NCBI RefSeq assembly: GCF_019468465.1
Contig: NZ_CP080519.1
Location: 9,417,001 to 9,481,000 of the forward strand
Reading direction: 5' to 3'
Origin: Amycolatopsis sp. DSM 110486
GTDB lineage: Bacteria > Actinomycetota > Actinomycetes > Mycobacteriales > Pseudonocardiaceae
DNA length: 64,000 nt
Below are positions 7,874 to 20,050 of this stretch, piece after piece. Under the pieces are notes generated by a model. It was given only the letters and a program-made list of their open reading frames with translations. It made no database searches and had not been told where the DNA came from. Both the position numbers and the translations under genes were made by a program. Numbering within the stretch: position 1 is the stretch's first letter; each line of letters starts with the position of its first letter.

Positions 7874-9229
7874 TCAGCCGATCAACCGGGTCGCATACGG
7901 CATGATCCCGCCGTACCGGACCGCCGTCACCCGCACGTACGAGCCGGACTGCGGAGCCTCCACCATCTGCCCGCCGCCGAGGTACAGGGCGACGTGGTGG
8001 ATGCCGCCCGAGCCGCCCCAGAAGAGCATGTCGCCGCGGCGCATCTGGGAGAGGGGGACGCGGCGGCCGGAGGTGTACTGGTAGCCGCTGTAGTGCGGCA
8101 ACGACCGGACGCCGGCGAAGGCGTAGATCATCAGTCCGGAGCAGTCGAAGCCGATCTTGCGGTAGTCGCCGTACATGTCGGCGACGCCGCCGTCGTGGAT
8201 GCCACGGGTGGGGCCGCTGCCGTTGCCGCCGCCCCAGGCGTACGGGCGGCCCAGCTGCGACAGCGCCCGGGCGATCACGGACTCGATCGACGAGCCCGCC
8301 GCGGGCGAAGGCCGGCCACCGCCGCCCGACGAGGGACGGCCGCCGCCACCCGAGGAACTCAGCGCCGCCTGGCGGGCGCGTTCCTCGTCCTCGCGCTGCT
8401 TCTGCGCCACCCAGTCCTGGTAGCGCTGGCGCTGGCCCTGCAGGCCGGTGACCTTCGACTGCGCCGCGTAGAGCTGCTGCTCCACCGAGCTCTTGCTCGC
8501 CTGCAGCTGCTGGTTCTGCGACGCCTGGGACTGCTGCGCCTGCACGGCGTCGGCCTGGGCGGCGTCGGCCCCGCTCTTCGCCTGGCGCGCGGCTTCCTGC
8601 TTCTGCTGCGCGACGTCGAGGGCCTTACGTGCGGCGGCGTCCTTGTTGGACTTGTCCGTCTGCGCCTGCTGGAGGCGGTCGAGGGCGTTGAGCCGCGAGC
8701 CGCCGATGGAGTCGAGGATCTGGGCGCGGGCCAGCAGGTCCTTGGGGCTGTCGGAGGTCAGGTACGCCGAGATCGAGCCGACCGTGCTGCCCTGCTCGAA
8801 GCTGGCCGCCGCGAACTCCTTGAGGTCCTGGCGCGCCTTCTCGATCGCGCCCGCCGCGGCGTCGGCCTGCGTGCGCGCGGACTTCGCGGCGTCCTCGGCC
8901 TGGCTCGCGGCGTCCTGCGCCGACTGCAGGTCGACCAGGGCCTTCATGGCCTGTTCCTGCTTCAGCTCGACGTCGTCCTGCAGCGAGCTGAGCTTCTGCT
9001 CGGCCTGCGCGAGCTGGTTGGTGAGCTTGCCGACCTCACCGGCCTTCTCGTTGGCCGCGGCCTTCGAGGAGTTCAGCTCCGAGTCGCTCGGGTTGGGCGG
9101 GGGCGGCGGCACCGCCAGGCCCGTGCCCGCTGCTCCGAACAGGACCACGAGGGCGAAGGAGCCGACTGTGAGACCACGCCGCAAGACCCGTCCACGCCGG
9201 ACCACCACGACCAGCCACCTCCCGCTCAC
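7874..9229 (-). CDS. Secreted NlpC/P60 peptidoglycan endopeptidase, RipA-like
   Basis: 451 residues. A basic N-terminus and hydrophobic segment ending GTGLAVPPPP form a signal peptide. A long Ala/Gln/Lys-rich coiled coil (about 50-290) is followed by a Ser/Gly/Pro linker and a C-terminal NlpC/P60 domain with catalytic Cys363 (GFDCSGL) and His411 or His412 (IHHVALYLG). RipA-type enzymes cut D-Glu/diaminopimelate bonds in peptidoglycan stems during septum splitting, with the coiled coil holding the enzyme inactive. Its position between moxR and acn matches the mycobacterial ripA/ripB locus. Confidence 0.93.
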   Translation of the reverse strand: MSGRWLVVVVRRGRVLRRGLTVGSFALVVLFGAAGTGLAVPPPPPNPSDSELNSSKAAANEKAGEVGKLTNQLAQAEQKLSSLQDDVELKQEQAMKALVDLQSAQDAASQAEDAAKSARTQADAAAGAIEKARQDLKEFAAASFEQGSTVGSISAYLTSDSPKDLLARAQILDSIGGSRLNALDRLQQAQTDKSNKDAAARKALDVAQQKQEAARQAKSGADAAQADAVQAQQSQASQNQQLQASKSSVEQQLYAAQSKVTGLQGQRQRYQDWVAQKQREDEERARQAALSSSGGGGRPSSGGGGRPSPAAGSSIESVIARALSQLGRPYAWGGGNGSGPTRGIHDGGVADMYGDYRKIGFDCSGLMIYAFAGVRSLPHYSGYQYTSGRRVPLSQMRRGDMLFWGGSGGIHHVALYLGGGQMVEAPQSGSYVRVTAVRYGGIMPYATRLIG

Positions 9230-9387
9230 CTGCGTCTGCCAGCAGTGATCACACCGCGTGCCACTGCAGTCACACCACTATCACAAGCCTCAGGCGGAAC
9301 TCACACACCGTAGACACCAATTCCCCTCATCGGGGGACCCCTGACGTTCGGCGTGTCCGAATGGCCCAGCTCACTCCGCGTGCCGTC

Positions 9388-12382
<2,995 letters not shown>

Positions 12383-12399
12383 TCCACAGGGAACGACGC

Positions 12400-12437
12400 G
12401 CGAAGGCCGCTCCGGAAGCTTCCGGAGCGGCCTTCGC
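12400..12437. terminator. Bidirectional hairpin between acnA and the phosphoesterase gene
   Basis: A near-perfect palindrome: GCGAAGGCCGCTCCGGA, the self-complementary tetramer AGCT, then the exact reverse complement. It lies between two convergent stop codons. Like many actinobacterial terminators it has no U-tract, and it can serve both strands. Confidence 0.8.
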
Positions 12438-12462
12438 CGTATCACCAGCCGACCGCCGCGGG

Positions 12463-14088
12463 TCAGCGGACCACGGCACCCGTTTTCGGATCGAGCTTCA
12501 GCGGTTTCGCGTTCGGGTGCGAGAAGTCGAACATTCCGGTGAGGGGCGCGGCCAAGGCGTCGAACGAGCCGTCGCCGATGCGGCCGAGGCGCCAGTTGTC
12601 CTCGATGAACCGCAGCACCGACGTCTGGTCGGTCATGGTGTGGTCGACGTGGTTCGCCCGGCTGTAGGGCGAGATCACCAGCAGCGGCAGGCGTGGGCCG
12701 TAGCCGCAGCGGTCGGCGTAGCCGCCGAGGCGCACCGGGTGCGAGGTGCACACCGACGAGTCCTGCGCGGAGTCGTGCGAGCCGTTCACGATCTTCGAGG
12801 GCACGTGGTCGTACCAGCCGTCGGAGTCGTCGTAGGCGAGCACGATCGCGGTGTCGCGCCAGTGCGGCGAGGACTGGATGCGGTTGATCTCCGAGACCAC
12901 GAACGCCTGCTCGTCGAGCGGGTCGGAGTAGCCGGCGTGACCGTCCTGGTAGGACGGTGCCTTGAGGAAGCTGACCGCGGGCATGGTGCCGGTGCGCAGC
13001 GCGTCGTCGAAGTCGCTCACGTCGTACTGGTGGTTGGCCTGGTCGGTCTGGCCCACGGCGTGGAGCGAGCTCGGCGGCAGGTGCTTCGCGTTGGCGGTCG
13101 ACTCGTAGTACTGGAACGGCTCGTGGTGCGGGCTGTAGTCCACGGCCGCCTGCCCGCCGACGTTCGGGTGCTGGGTGCCGCAGACCGCGTAGCCGCCGGC
13201 CGCGCCGGTGGGCTTGAAGCCGCCTTCGAACCAGCCCCACGTGACGTGCTTGGCGTTGAGCAGGTCACCGACGTTGCGGCCCTGGAAGGCGCCCAGGTTG
13301 TCGGTCGCGGTGTGGTTCTTGTCGGAACAGTCGTCGAAAGCCGGGTCCGGGTCGGTGATCATCGTGCCGACGCCGTGCTCGTCGGGCGAGGCGGCGGTGT
13401 TCGGGTCGACCTTCGGCTCGCCCGTGACCGAGTCCACGGGCTGCAGGCCGTGGGTCTGGCCCGAGATCAGGTTGATCGCGCCAGGGCTGGACGGGCCGAA
13501 GACGGCGTCGAACGAGTTGTCGTTGAGCGCGTAGTGCTGCGCGTAGTTCCACATCGCGGTGACGGTGTTGCCGTCGAAGTAGTCCATCACCAGGCCGGGC
13601 TCACCGAACAGCACGGGCTGGCCCGTGCACTTGTCCTTCTCGGTGTTCTCGACGAACTTGTCCATCTTCCCGCCGTTGAAGGCGGCCTGTTCCTTGTTGT
13701 AGTCGTGGGCCTGGTCGCACGTCAGCGCCTGGTCGGGAGCGAGCCGTTTCGGGTTGTAGGCGTTGGGGTTGTCCGTGAGCAGCTTGTGGTCCAACCCGTT
13801 GACCTTCGGCGTGTGCGGTGCCGCGTGGAACGGGGTGCCGTTCTCGTTGGTGGCGTCCGGGTAGGTGCCGAAGTAGTGGTCGAACGAGATGTTCTCGCCG
13901 AAGATCACCACCACGTGCTTGATCGGTGACGTGGTCGGGAAACTCGCCGCGTCCACGGCCTTGTCCGGCACCGCCGGCGACGCGGCGCTGCTCGCACACG
14001 CCGCCGCCATCAGCACGGCCGTGCCCAGCGCCCCGGCCGCCAGCGCGGTCCTCCTGCTCCTGCCCACGACCTGCCCCTTCCCGCTCAT
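12463..14088 (-). CDS. Secreted phosphoesterase (phospholipase C / acid phosphatase family)
   Basis: 541 residues. The N-terminus ([23 protein letters not shown]) is a twin-arginine-like signal with a weak lipobox. The mature part opens with [20 protein letters not shown], the metal-binding start of the PF04185 phosphoesterase family, and has the later signature [12 protein letters not shown]. Family members hydrolyse phosphate mono- or diesters, including phospholipids, outside the membrane. The ATG overlaps the efeB stop by 4 nt, so it is the third gene of the efeO-efeB operon. A link to iron uptake is unusual and is only inferred from coupling. Confidence 0.88.
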   Translation of the reverse strand: MSGKGQVVGRSRRTALAAGALGTAVLMAAACASSAASPAVPDKAVDAASFPTTSPIKHVVVIFGENISFDHYFGTYPDATNENGTPFHAAPHTPKVNGLDHKLLTDNPNAYNPKRLAPDQALTCDQAHDYNKEQAAFNGGKMDKFVENTEKDKCTGQPVLFGEPGLVMDYFDGNTVTAMWNYAQHYALNDNSFDAVFGPSSPGAINLISGQTHGLQPVDSVTGEPKVDPNTAASPDEHGVGTMITDPDPAFDDCSDKNHTATDNLGAFQGRNVGDLLNAKHVTWGWFEGGFKPTGAAGGYAVCGTQHPNVGGQAAVDYSPHHEPFQYYESTANAKHLPPSSLHAVGQTDQANHQYDVSDFDDALRTGTMPAVSFLKAPSYQDGHAGYSDPLDEQAFVVSEINRIQSSPHWRDTAIVLAYDDSDGWYDHVPSKIVNGSHDSAQDSSVCTSHPVRLGGYADRCGYGPRLPLLVISPYSRANHVDHTMTDQTSVLRFIEDNWRLGRIGDGSFDALAAPLTGMFDFSHPNAKPLKLDPKTGAVVR

Positions 14089-15242
14089 CCCAGCAACGTC
14101 CGGCCGTAGTGGTCGGCCGGATCCGTCACGCCGGGGAGCAGGTAGAAGTACCCGCCCCCGAACGGCGAGACGTAGTCCGTGAGCGGCTCGCCTTCGAGCC
14201 GCTTCTGCACCGCCTCGAACTGGCTCTCGAGGTCACGCTGGTAGCAGGTGAACACGAGGCCCATGTCGAGGTTGCCGTTGGAGTCCACGCCGCGGTCGTA
14301 GTTCACCGCGCGCCGCAGGATCCGCTCGCCGTCGGTCCGCGGCGTGCGCGGGTTGGCGAGGCGGATGTGGCTGGTCAGCGGGATCACCGTGCCGACGGGG
14401 TCCTCCGCGTAGCGCGGCACGTCGAGTTCGCCTGCGCCGTCGAGCGGCGCGCCGGTGTCGCGGCGCCGGCCGATCATGTTCTCCTGCTCCGACAGCGATA
14501 CCCGGTCCCAGAACTCCACGAGCATCCGGATGAGCCGTACGACCTGGTAGCTGCCGCCGTCGTCCGTCCACACCAGACGGTCCAGTTCGGACGGCTGCGG
14601 ATTGGCGGTGCCGTCCTTGAACCCCAGGAGGTTGCGGGGTGTGCCGGCCGGGCGTGGCGGTGAGGTGAAGCCGTCGATCTTCCAGCGCACCTGCATGCCG
14701 CCGCGCGTGGCCCGGGTGAGGTCGCGCAGGGCGTGCAGCACGGTATCGGGCTCGGCCGCGGTGAGGACCAGGCTCAGGTCGCCGTGGCACCACCGCGGGT
14801 CGAGGGCGTCGTCGGGGAACACCGGCATCGGCTTGAGCTTCGCGGGCTTGCGGGCGGCGAGGCCGTAGCGGTCGTCGAACAGCGACGAGCCCACGCCCAC
14901 CAGCACCGCCAGCTCACCCGCCGGCACCTCGGGCCCGAGCACGCCGGAGTCGGCGGGCGGACCGGTGATCCCCAGCGCGGCCGGTGCGCCGCCCGCGGTG
15001 AGGAACGCGGCGCGATCGGTCAGCTCGCGCAGCAGGCCGGTCAGCTCCTGCCGGTTCTCCGCCACCACGTCGAACGCCGCGACGATCGAATGCCGCGCCG
15101 GCTCGGCCAGTATCGCGGCCTGGCGCGGTCCGTGGAACGGCGCCGGCCCGGTCGCCGACGCGCTCCCGGCAAGGCCCGCGAGCCCCGCTCCGGCTCCGGC
15201 GGCCGCGGCCCCGCGCAAGAACGCACGCCGCCCGAGCGTCAC
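14085..15242 (-). CDS. efeB: Dyp-type heme peroxidase EfeB
   Basis: 385 residues from the GTG at 15242, which overlaps the efeO stop by 4 nt. A Tat signal (GRRAFLRG) leads to an Ala/Gly-rich hydrophobic stretch and an ASA-type cleavage site near residue 30. The Dyp distal motif is GFKDG (207-211; catalytic Asp210), and the proximal heme His is in [12 protein letters not shown]. EfeB is exported folded with heme and works with EfeO in acidic or low-iron conditions, by ferrous oxidation or heme deferrochelation. No EfeU permease gene is seen next to it. Confidence 0.93.
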   Translation of the reverse strand: MTLGRRAFLRGAAAAGAGAGLAGLAGSASATGPAPFHGPRQAAILAEPARHSIVAAFDVVAENRQELTGLLRELTDRAAFLTAGGAPAALGITGPPADSGVLGPEVPAGELAVLVGVGSSLFDDRYGLAARKPAKLKPMPVFPDDALDPRWCHGDLSLVLTAAEPDTVLHALRDLTRATRGGMQVRWKIDGFTSPPRPAGTPRNLLGFKDGTANPQPSELDRLVWTDDGGSYQVVRLIRMLVEFWDRVSLSEQENMIGRRRDTGAPLDGAGELDVPRYAEDPVGTVIPLTSHIRLANPRTPRTDGERILRRAVNYDRGVDSNGNLDMGLVFTCYQRDLESQFEAVQKRLEGEPLTDYVSPFGGGYFYLLPGVTDPADHYGRTLLG

Positions 15243-16387
15243 GAGATCCTCCTCGGCTCGGCGATCGCCGCGATCGGCGCGAGACGCTCGGTGAGCTCGG
15301 CGACGTCGGCGTTGATCTTCTCGCGCCGGGCCTGCGTCAGGTTCGCCAGAGAAGTGCCCTGTGCCGCGTGCAGATCGCGTTCGGTGCGGTCGAGCCACGC
15401 GTCGAGGTCCGCCAGCCCCGGGAAGCGGGTGACGAGCAACGGCCGCAGCACGTCGAGCACGGCGCGCGTGCCGGTGATGTTGGCCTGGGCTGTGGCGAGT
15501 GTGCTCCCGCTGCCGTAGTCGGTGCGGCCGGTGAGCTCGAACTGCAGCGTGTTTTCCATGATCTCGTGGGCGCGCAGGCCGAGGTCGTTCTGGTCGACCT
15601 GCGCGTCGCCGAACGCCGTGCGCAGCTGCCGCACATCCGTGTCGAGCTGCCTGGCCACCGGCTCCAGTGCGGCCGGGTCCTCGTAGTGCCACAAGCCGTT
15701 CTCGAGACGGTGGAACCCGGTGAACCCCGGATCCGCCGCACCGCCGGCCAGGCCCGCCGTGGTGCCGTTGACGGCCCCGTCGGCGTCGCCGAAAGCGTCG
15801 TAGGCCGCGCCGAGCCGTTCGTAGGTCAGGTGCGCGGTGAGCCAGGCCCGTTCGCTCGCCTCGCGGTCTCCATTGTGGACGGCGTTGTCGAGCGCGGCCG
15901 TCTGCCCGGCCAGCGTGGTAAGCCCTTCGGCCACGTAGTGGTGGTACTTCTCGAGCGGTTCCAGCAGGTCGGCGTTGGTCACGGGCACGACCGCGGGCCC
16001 CGGCCGCTGCGCGCCGCCGCTCACGCGGACCTCCGGCCCGACGAACGGAGTGCCGTCTTCCGGCGCGCACCGCAGCGCGTACGCGCCGTCGGCCAAGTTC
16101 ACCGGCAGAGCTCGGGTGGTGCCGGACCCCACGCCCTCCAGCTCGCCGAACACGGTGCCGGTGGCGGGATCGACGACTTCGACCGCCATGGTCACCGCGC
16201 CGGTGTTGCGCACCTGCAGCGTCTGCGGGCCCGGCGGCGGCGCCACCCAGCCCGCACCGCACCCGGACCGCGACACGACGATCGGCCCGGCGTCGGCGTC
16301 CGGTCCGGCCGCGTCGACGACGACCACCACGACGCCGGCAGCGACCACGACCAGGCCGGCCACCGCCGCCCAGCGCCATCGCCGCAC
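15239..16387 (-). CDS. efeO: Iron uptake protein EfeO (cupredoxin plus M75 domain)
   Basis: 382 residues. I chose the GTG at 16387 because GGGGAG lies 6 nt upstream; a TTG at 16393 abuts that site and is less likely. A single N-terminal hydrophobic segment (about 8-27) should export or anchor it. Residues about 40-125 form a cupredoxin-like domain, and the remainder is the helical M75 imelysin domain with the metal motif [10 protein letters not shown] (HxxE). EfeO is the periplasmic-side iron-binding partner of the EfeUOB ferrous transporter. First gene of an operon with efeB and the phosphoesterase; efeU is missing here. Confidence 0.92.
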   Translation of the reverse strand: MRRWRWAAVAGLVVVAAGVVVVVVDAAGPDADAGPIVVSRSGCGAGWVAPPPGPQTLQVRNTGAVTMAVEVVDPATGTVFGELEGVGSGTTRALPVNLADGAYALRCAPEDGTPFVGPEVRVSGGAQRPGPAVVPVTNADLLEPLEKYHHYVAEGLTTLAGQTAALDNAVHNGDREASERAWLTAHLTYERLGAAYDAFGDADGAVNGTTAGLAGGAADPGFTGFHRLENGLWHYEDPAALEPVARQLDTDVRQLRTAFGDAQVDQNDLGLRAHEIMENTLQFELTGRTDYGSGSTLATAQANITGTRAVLDVLRPLLVTRFPGLADLDAWLDRTERDLHAAQGTSLANLTQARREKINADVAELTERLAPIAAIAEPRRIS

Positions 16388-16499
16388 CGGCAACTCCCCT
16401 CAGGTGAACTTCTGGCGAACACTTTCACGTATTCGCACACACCTGACAAGAGCTCTGCCCCGTTATGCCCGATTTTGGCGCGCGGTCTGTCCTACGCCG

Positions 16500-16970
16500 T
16501 CACTTTCGCGACAACACGAACACCGGCAACGGCCGCCCGGCCGCGACGCGTTCCATCTCGTAGCCCGGCCAGAACGCGAGCAGCTCGGACCACATCCTGT
16601 CGTACTCCGCGCCTTCGAGCTCCCGGGCCTTGACCTCCACGACCCGCGCGCGGATCCCGACTGTCGCTTTGGGATCCGCGCGCAGGTTGTAGGTCCAGGC
16701 CGGGTTGTTCGGCCGGCCCCAGTTCGAGCCCGTGAGCACGAAGTCGTCGCCGTGCGGGAAGTACAGCAGATTCGTGCTGCGCGGCAGCCCGCTCTTGCGC
16801 CCGGTCGTGGTCAGCCGCAGCGACGGCAGGCCCGCGATGCCGACCAGGCTCACCCGCCCGCCGAAGAAGCGGTGCAGCTTCTGGTCGGTCCAGATGATGC
16901 CGCGCGACAGCGTCATCACGAAGGGCCTGGTGCCGAGCTTGCGAGCGAAGGGCTCGAGGGGGTTACGCAC
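16500..16970 (-). CDS. Deazaflavin (F420)-dependent nitroreductase family protein
   Basis: 156 residues, the size of Ddn/DUF385 proteins. Typical segments are LRLTTTGRKSGLPRSTNLLYF, listed in part as TTTGRKSG, then NWGRPNNPAWTYNLRADP and a C-terminal PVFVLSRK. These split-barrel proteins bind reduced F420 and act on quinones, nitro compounds or other activated double bonds. The GTG start lies 8 nt inside the end of egtD, so it is translationally coupled to the ergothioneine operon and occupies the place where egtE is often found. Whether it acts on ergothioneine intermediates is unknown. Confidence 0.85.
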   Translation of the reverse strand: MRNPLEPFARKLGTRPFVMTLSRGIIWTDQKLHRFFGGRVSLVGIAGLPSLRLTTTGRKSGLPRSTNLLYFPHGDDFVLTGSNWGRPNNPAWTYNLRADPKATVGIRARVVEVKARELEGAEYDRMWSELLAFWPGYEMERVAAGRPLPVFVLSRK

Positions 16971-17934
16971 GTACAGATCTTGCCAAACTCACCCCGAACC
17001 GCTCCTGGGAGTCCGTCCACCAGCGCTCGACGGCGAAACCGGCGGCGGCCAGCTCCGCCTCGACGCCCGTGCGGCGGAACTTCGCGGAGATCTCCGTGCG
17101 GATGTGCTCGCCCGCGGCGAAACGCACCTGCAGGTCGGCGCCCGGGATGTCGACGGTGACCTCGTGCCGCGCGCGCAGCCACATCTCGATCCACTCGTCC
17201 TCGGCGTTCCAGTGCGAAACGTGCTCGAAGGTGTCGAGGTCGAAGTTCGCCCCCAGCCGGGAGTTGATGACCCGGAGCACGTTGCCGTTGAAGGCGGCGG
17301 TGACCCCGGCCGCGTCGTCGTAGGCGCGCTCCAGTGTTTCGCGGTCCTTCACCAGGTCGGTGCCCAGCAGGAGCCACTCGCCCTCGTCGAGCACGTCGCG
17401 CACCGAGCGCAGGAACACGGCGCGCTCGTCGGGCAGGAAGTTGCCGATCGTCCCGCCGAGGAACGCCACCACGCGCGGCGAGGTGCCCGGCAGCAGGTTC
17501 AGGTGCTGGGTGAAGTCGCCGACGACGCCGCGCACCTCCAGCTTCGGGTAGTCCGCCGCGATCGCTTCGGCGGCTTCGGCCAGCGCCGACTCCGAGACGT
17601 CCAGGGGCACGAACGACTCGAGCGTGCCGTGCTCGGTCAACGCGTCGAGCAGCAGCCGCGTCTTCTCGCTGGACCCGGAACCGAGCTCGACGAGCGTGTG
17701 CGCGTCGGTGAGCCGAGCGACGTCACCGGCGCGCGCGGCGAGCACCTCACGCTCGCTCCGGGTCGGGTAGTACTCGGGCAGCTCGGTGATCTTCTCGAAC
17801 AGCTCGCTGCCCTCGGCGTCGTAGAACCACTTGGGCGGCAACCACTTCTGCTCCGCCGCCAGGCCCGCTCGCACGTCCGCGCGAAGCTCGCCCGCGACGT
17901 CGCGGCGATGGCTTTCGAGATCCACTTCCGTCAT
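16963..17934 (-). CDS. egtD: L-histidine N-alpha-methyltransferase EgtD
   Basis: 323 residues. The SAM-binding motif is LVELGSGSSEKTRLLLDAL, followed by FLGGTIGNF and a C-terminal substrate region (WWTDSQERFGVSLAR). EgtD trimethylates histidine to hercynine, the first committed ergothioneine step. Its ATG overlaps the egtC stop by 4 nt. It is fourth in the egtA-egtB-egtC-egtD operon and overlaps the downstream nitroreductase start. Confidence 0.96.
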   Translation of the reverse strand: MTEVDLESHRRDVAGELRADVRAGLAAEQKWLPPKWFYDAEGSELFEKITELPEYYPTRSEREVLAARAGDVARLTDAHTLVELGSGSSEKTRLLLDALTEHGTLESFVPLDVSESALAEAAEAIAADYPKLEVRGVVGDFTQHLNLLPGTSPRVVAFLGGTIGNFLPDERAVFLRSVRDVLDEGEWLLLGTDLVKDRETLERAYDDAAGVTAAFNGNVLRVINSRLGANFDLDTFEHVSHWNAEDEWIEMWLRARHEVTVDIPGADLQVRFAAGEHIRTEISAKFRRTGVEAELAAAGFAVERWWTDSQERFGVSLARSVRA

Positions 17935-18695
17935 GAGGTGGTGCTCCGATCCAGGGTCAAGGGAAGGAGTTCGACGCCGGCCGCGGTGACGCGCACGGCG
18001 TGGTGGTCGGGAACGGGGGTCCAGGCCGGGTCCGGGTCACACGGCTCGGACGCCAGCACCACACCGCCGGTCATGGACCGCACCGACAGCGCGTGCGTCC
18101 ACGTGGTGCCGATCAGCGTGGTGCCGTCGGTCAGCAGGAAGTTCAGCCGCGAACCCGGGGCCACGGCCTCGACCTCGGCGATCAGGTCGGTGACCGCGGC
18201 CAGCGGGTCGGCTCCGTCCCGAAGCCGGGCGCGCAGCAGCGCCCACAGCAGCGCCGCGTCGGTCGGCGCCTCGAGTGTGAGCAGCTCGGTGACGTCGAGG
18301 GTCTTCGCCAGCCCGGCCATCGAACCGGGCCAGCCGCGGACCACGCCGTTGTGGCTGAACAGCCACCGCCCGTCGGTGAACGGCGCCGCGGCCGCCTCGG
18401 TCACCGGCATCCCGGTGGTGCCGTTGCGGACCGCGGCGACGAACGCCGTGGTCGAGACCGAGGCGGCCAGCGCGGGCAGCGTCTGGTCCGTCCACAGTGG
18501 AGACGCGCGCCGGTAGCGCTGCGGCGCGCCTCCGGGCTCGGGGTACCAGCCGAGGCCGAAACCGTCGGCGTTGACCGAGCCGCCGCCGCGCATGTCGAGC
18601 GGCGCGTACGACTGCACGAGCAGCGCGTGGGGCGCCGCGAACACGAGCTCGGCGGGCGAGATCGGCGCGCCGAGGTACGCGAGGTGCCGGCACAT
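17931..18695 (-). CDS. egtC: Ergothioneine glutamine amidotransferase EgtC
   Basis: 254 residues. It starts MCRHLAYLG, placing catalytic Cys2 directly after the removable Met, as required for class II (Ntn) amidotransferases. Later motifs are DGFGLGWYPEPGG and WLFSHNGVVRGWPGS. EgtC removes glutamate from gamma-glutamyl-hercynylcysteine sulfoxide made by EgtB. It starts 5 nt after the egtB stop and overlaps egtD. Confidence 0.95.
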   Translation of the reverse strand: MCRHLAYLGAPISPAELVFAAPHALLVQSYAPLDMRGGGSVNADGFGLGWYPEPGGAPQRYRRASPLWTDQTLPALAASVSTTAFVAAVRNGTTGMPVTEAAAAPFTDGRWLFSHNGVVRGWPGSMAGLAKTLDVTELLTLEAPTDAALLWALLRARLRDGADPLAAVTDLIAEVEAVAPGSRLNFLLTDGTTLIGTTWTHALSVRSMTGGVVLASEPCDPDPAWTPVPDHHAVRVTAAGVELLPLTLDRSTTS

Positions 18696-18700
18696 GCCGT

Positions 18701-20050
18701 TCAGTTCACCTCGCCGGGCTGGGCGTCACGGGCGCAGCGGAAGCCGGAGAAGATCTGCCGCCGGATCGGGTAGTCCCAGTTGCGGAACGTGCCGCGGATC
18801 GCCGCCGAGTCGGTGCCGAACGAACCCCCGCGCAGCACCTTGTACTCCGGGCCGAAGAACACCTCCGAGTACTCCCGGTACGGGAACGCCACGAACCCCG
18901 GGTAGCCGTGGAGGTCGGTGCTCGTCCACTCCCACACGTCGCCGATCAGCTGGTGCAAGCCCAGCGGCGACGCCCCGGCCGGGTATGCGCCGGCCTCGGC
19001 CGCGCGCAGGTGGCGCTGCCCGAGGTTGGCGTGCTCGGCCGTCGGTTCCTCGTCGCCCCAGGGGAAGCGCCGCGAACGGCCCGTCGCCGGGTCGTGGCGC
19101 GCGGCCTTCTCCCACTCCGCCTCGGTGGGCAGCCGCTTGCCCGCCCACGCGGCGTACGCCTCGGCCTCGTAGTACGACACGTGCACCACGGGCTCGTTCA
19201 CGGGCACCGGCTCGTGCACGCCGAACCGCGTGCGCCACCAGCCGCTCGGCTCGCGGTGCCAGAAGCGCGGCGCCGTGATGTCGTGCTCCTGCCGATACGC
19301 CCAGCCGGGCTCGCTCCAGAACCGCCGCTCGTCGTAGCCACCGGACTCGAGGAACTCGACGTAGGCCCCGCACGTGACCGCGCCGGTGTCGAGGAAGTAC
19401 GCCGGCACGTCGATCTCGTGGGCCGGGCGCTCGTTGTCCAGCGCCCACGGCTCGGCCGTGGTGCCCATGGTGAAGCGGCCGGCCGGCACGAAGACCTCGG
19501 CGGGCAGCCGGCCCGCCCGCGCGGGAGGCGGCTCCGGCGCGTGCAGCACCGGCTCGCCCTTGCGGAGCTGGTGAGTGGCCAGCATGGTCTCGTCGTGCTG
19601 CTGCTCGTGCTGGGTGATCATGCCGAACGCGAACGCGCTCTCGGTGAGCCGGCTGCCGTCGAGCGGCGCGGTCTCCAGCACGTCGAACGCCTTCTCACGG
19701 ACCTCACGCACGTAGGCGCGGGCCTCGGCCGGGCCGAGCAGCGGCAGGGCCGGCCGGTCGGCGCGCGCGTGCTGGAACGCGTCGTAGAGGTCGTCGATGT
19801 CCGGGCGCAGCGGCTCGCGCCCGCCCACGTCGCGGACCAGCCACAGCTCTTCCTGGCTGCCGATGTGCGCGAGGTCCCAGACCAGCGGCGACATCAGCTT
19901 CGAGTGCTGGCGGACCAGGTCCTCGTCGTCGACGGCGTCGGTGAGGACGACGCTGCGCGCCCGCGCCCGGGTGAGGGCCTCGGCCGCGTGAGCCCGCAGG
20001 TTCTGCGGGCTCAGCTCCAGCAGCGGGTTGTGTTCCGGGGTAACGCTCAT
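18701..20050 (-). CDS. egtB: Hercynine oxygenase EgtB
   Basis: 449 residues from the ATG at 20050, which overlaps the egtA stop by 4 nt. The N-terminal DinB-like part supplies the three-His iron site: His62 (AHIGSQEE), then His148 and His152 in HEQQHDE. The C-terminal formylglycine-generating-enzyme (sulfatase-modifying) domain contains GDVWEWTSTDLHGYPG and LRGGSFGTD. EgtB couples gamma-glutamylcysteine to hercynine with oxygen to give the sulfoxide. A gamma-glutamylcysteine donor is consistent with egtA being first in the operon. Confidence 0.96.
   Translation of the reverse strand: MSVTPEHNPLLELSPQNLRAHAAEALTRARARSVVLTDAVDDEDLVRQHSKLMSPLVWDLAHIGSQEELWLVRDVGGREPLRPDIDDLYDAFQHARADRPALPLLGPAEARAYVREVREKAFDVLETAPLDGSRLTESAFAFGMITQHEQQHDETMLATHQLRKGEPVLHAPEPPPARAGRLPAEVFVPAGRFTMGTTAEPWALDNERPAHEIDVPAYFLDTGAVTCGAYVEFLESGGYDERRFWSEPGWAYRQEHDITAPRFWHREPSGWWRTRFGVHEPVPVNEPVVHVSYYEAEAYAAWAGKRLPTEAEWEKAARHDPATGRSRRFPWGDEEPTAEHANLGQRHLRAAEAGAYPAGASPLGLHQLIGDVWEWTSTDLHGYPGFVAFPYREYSEVFFGPEYKVLRGGSFGTDSAAIRGTFRNWDYPIRRQIFSGFRCARDAQPGEVN

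Noticed and set aside
12517..13929. A 470-codon plus-strand frame inside the phosphoesterase gene
   Set aside because: Valine- and arginine-rich shadow frame antisense to a clear phosphoesterase with signal peptide and motifs.
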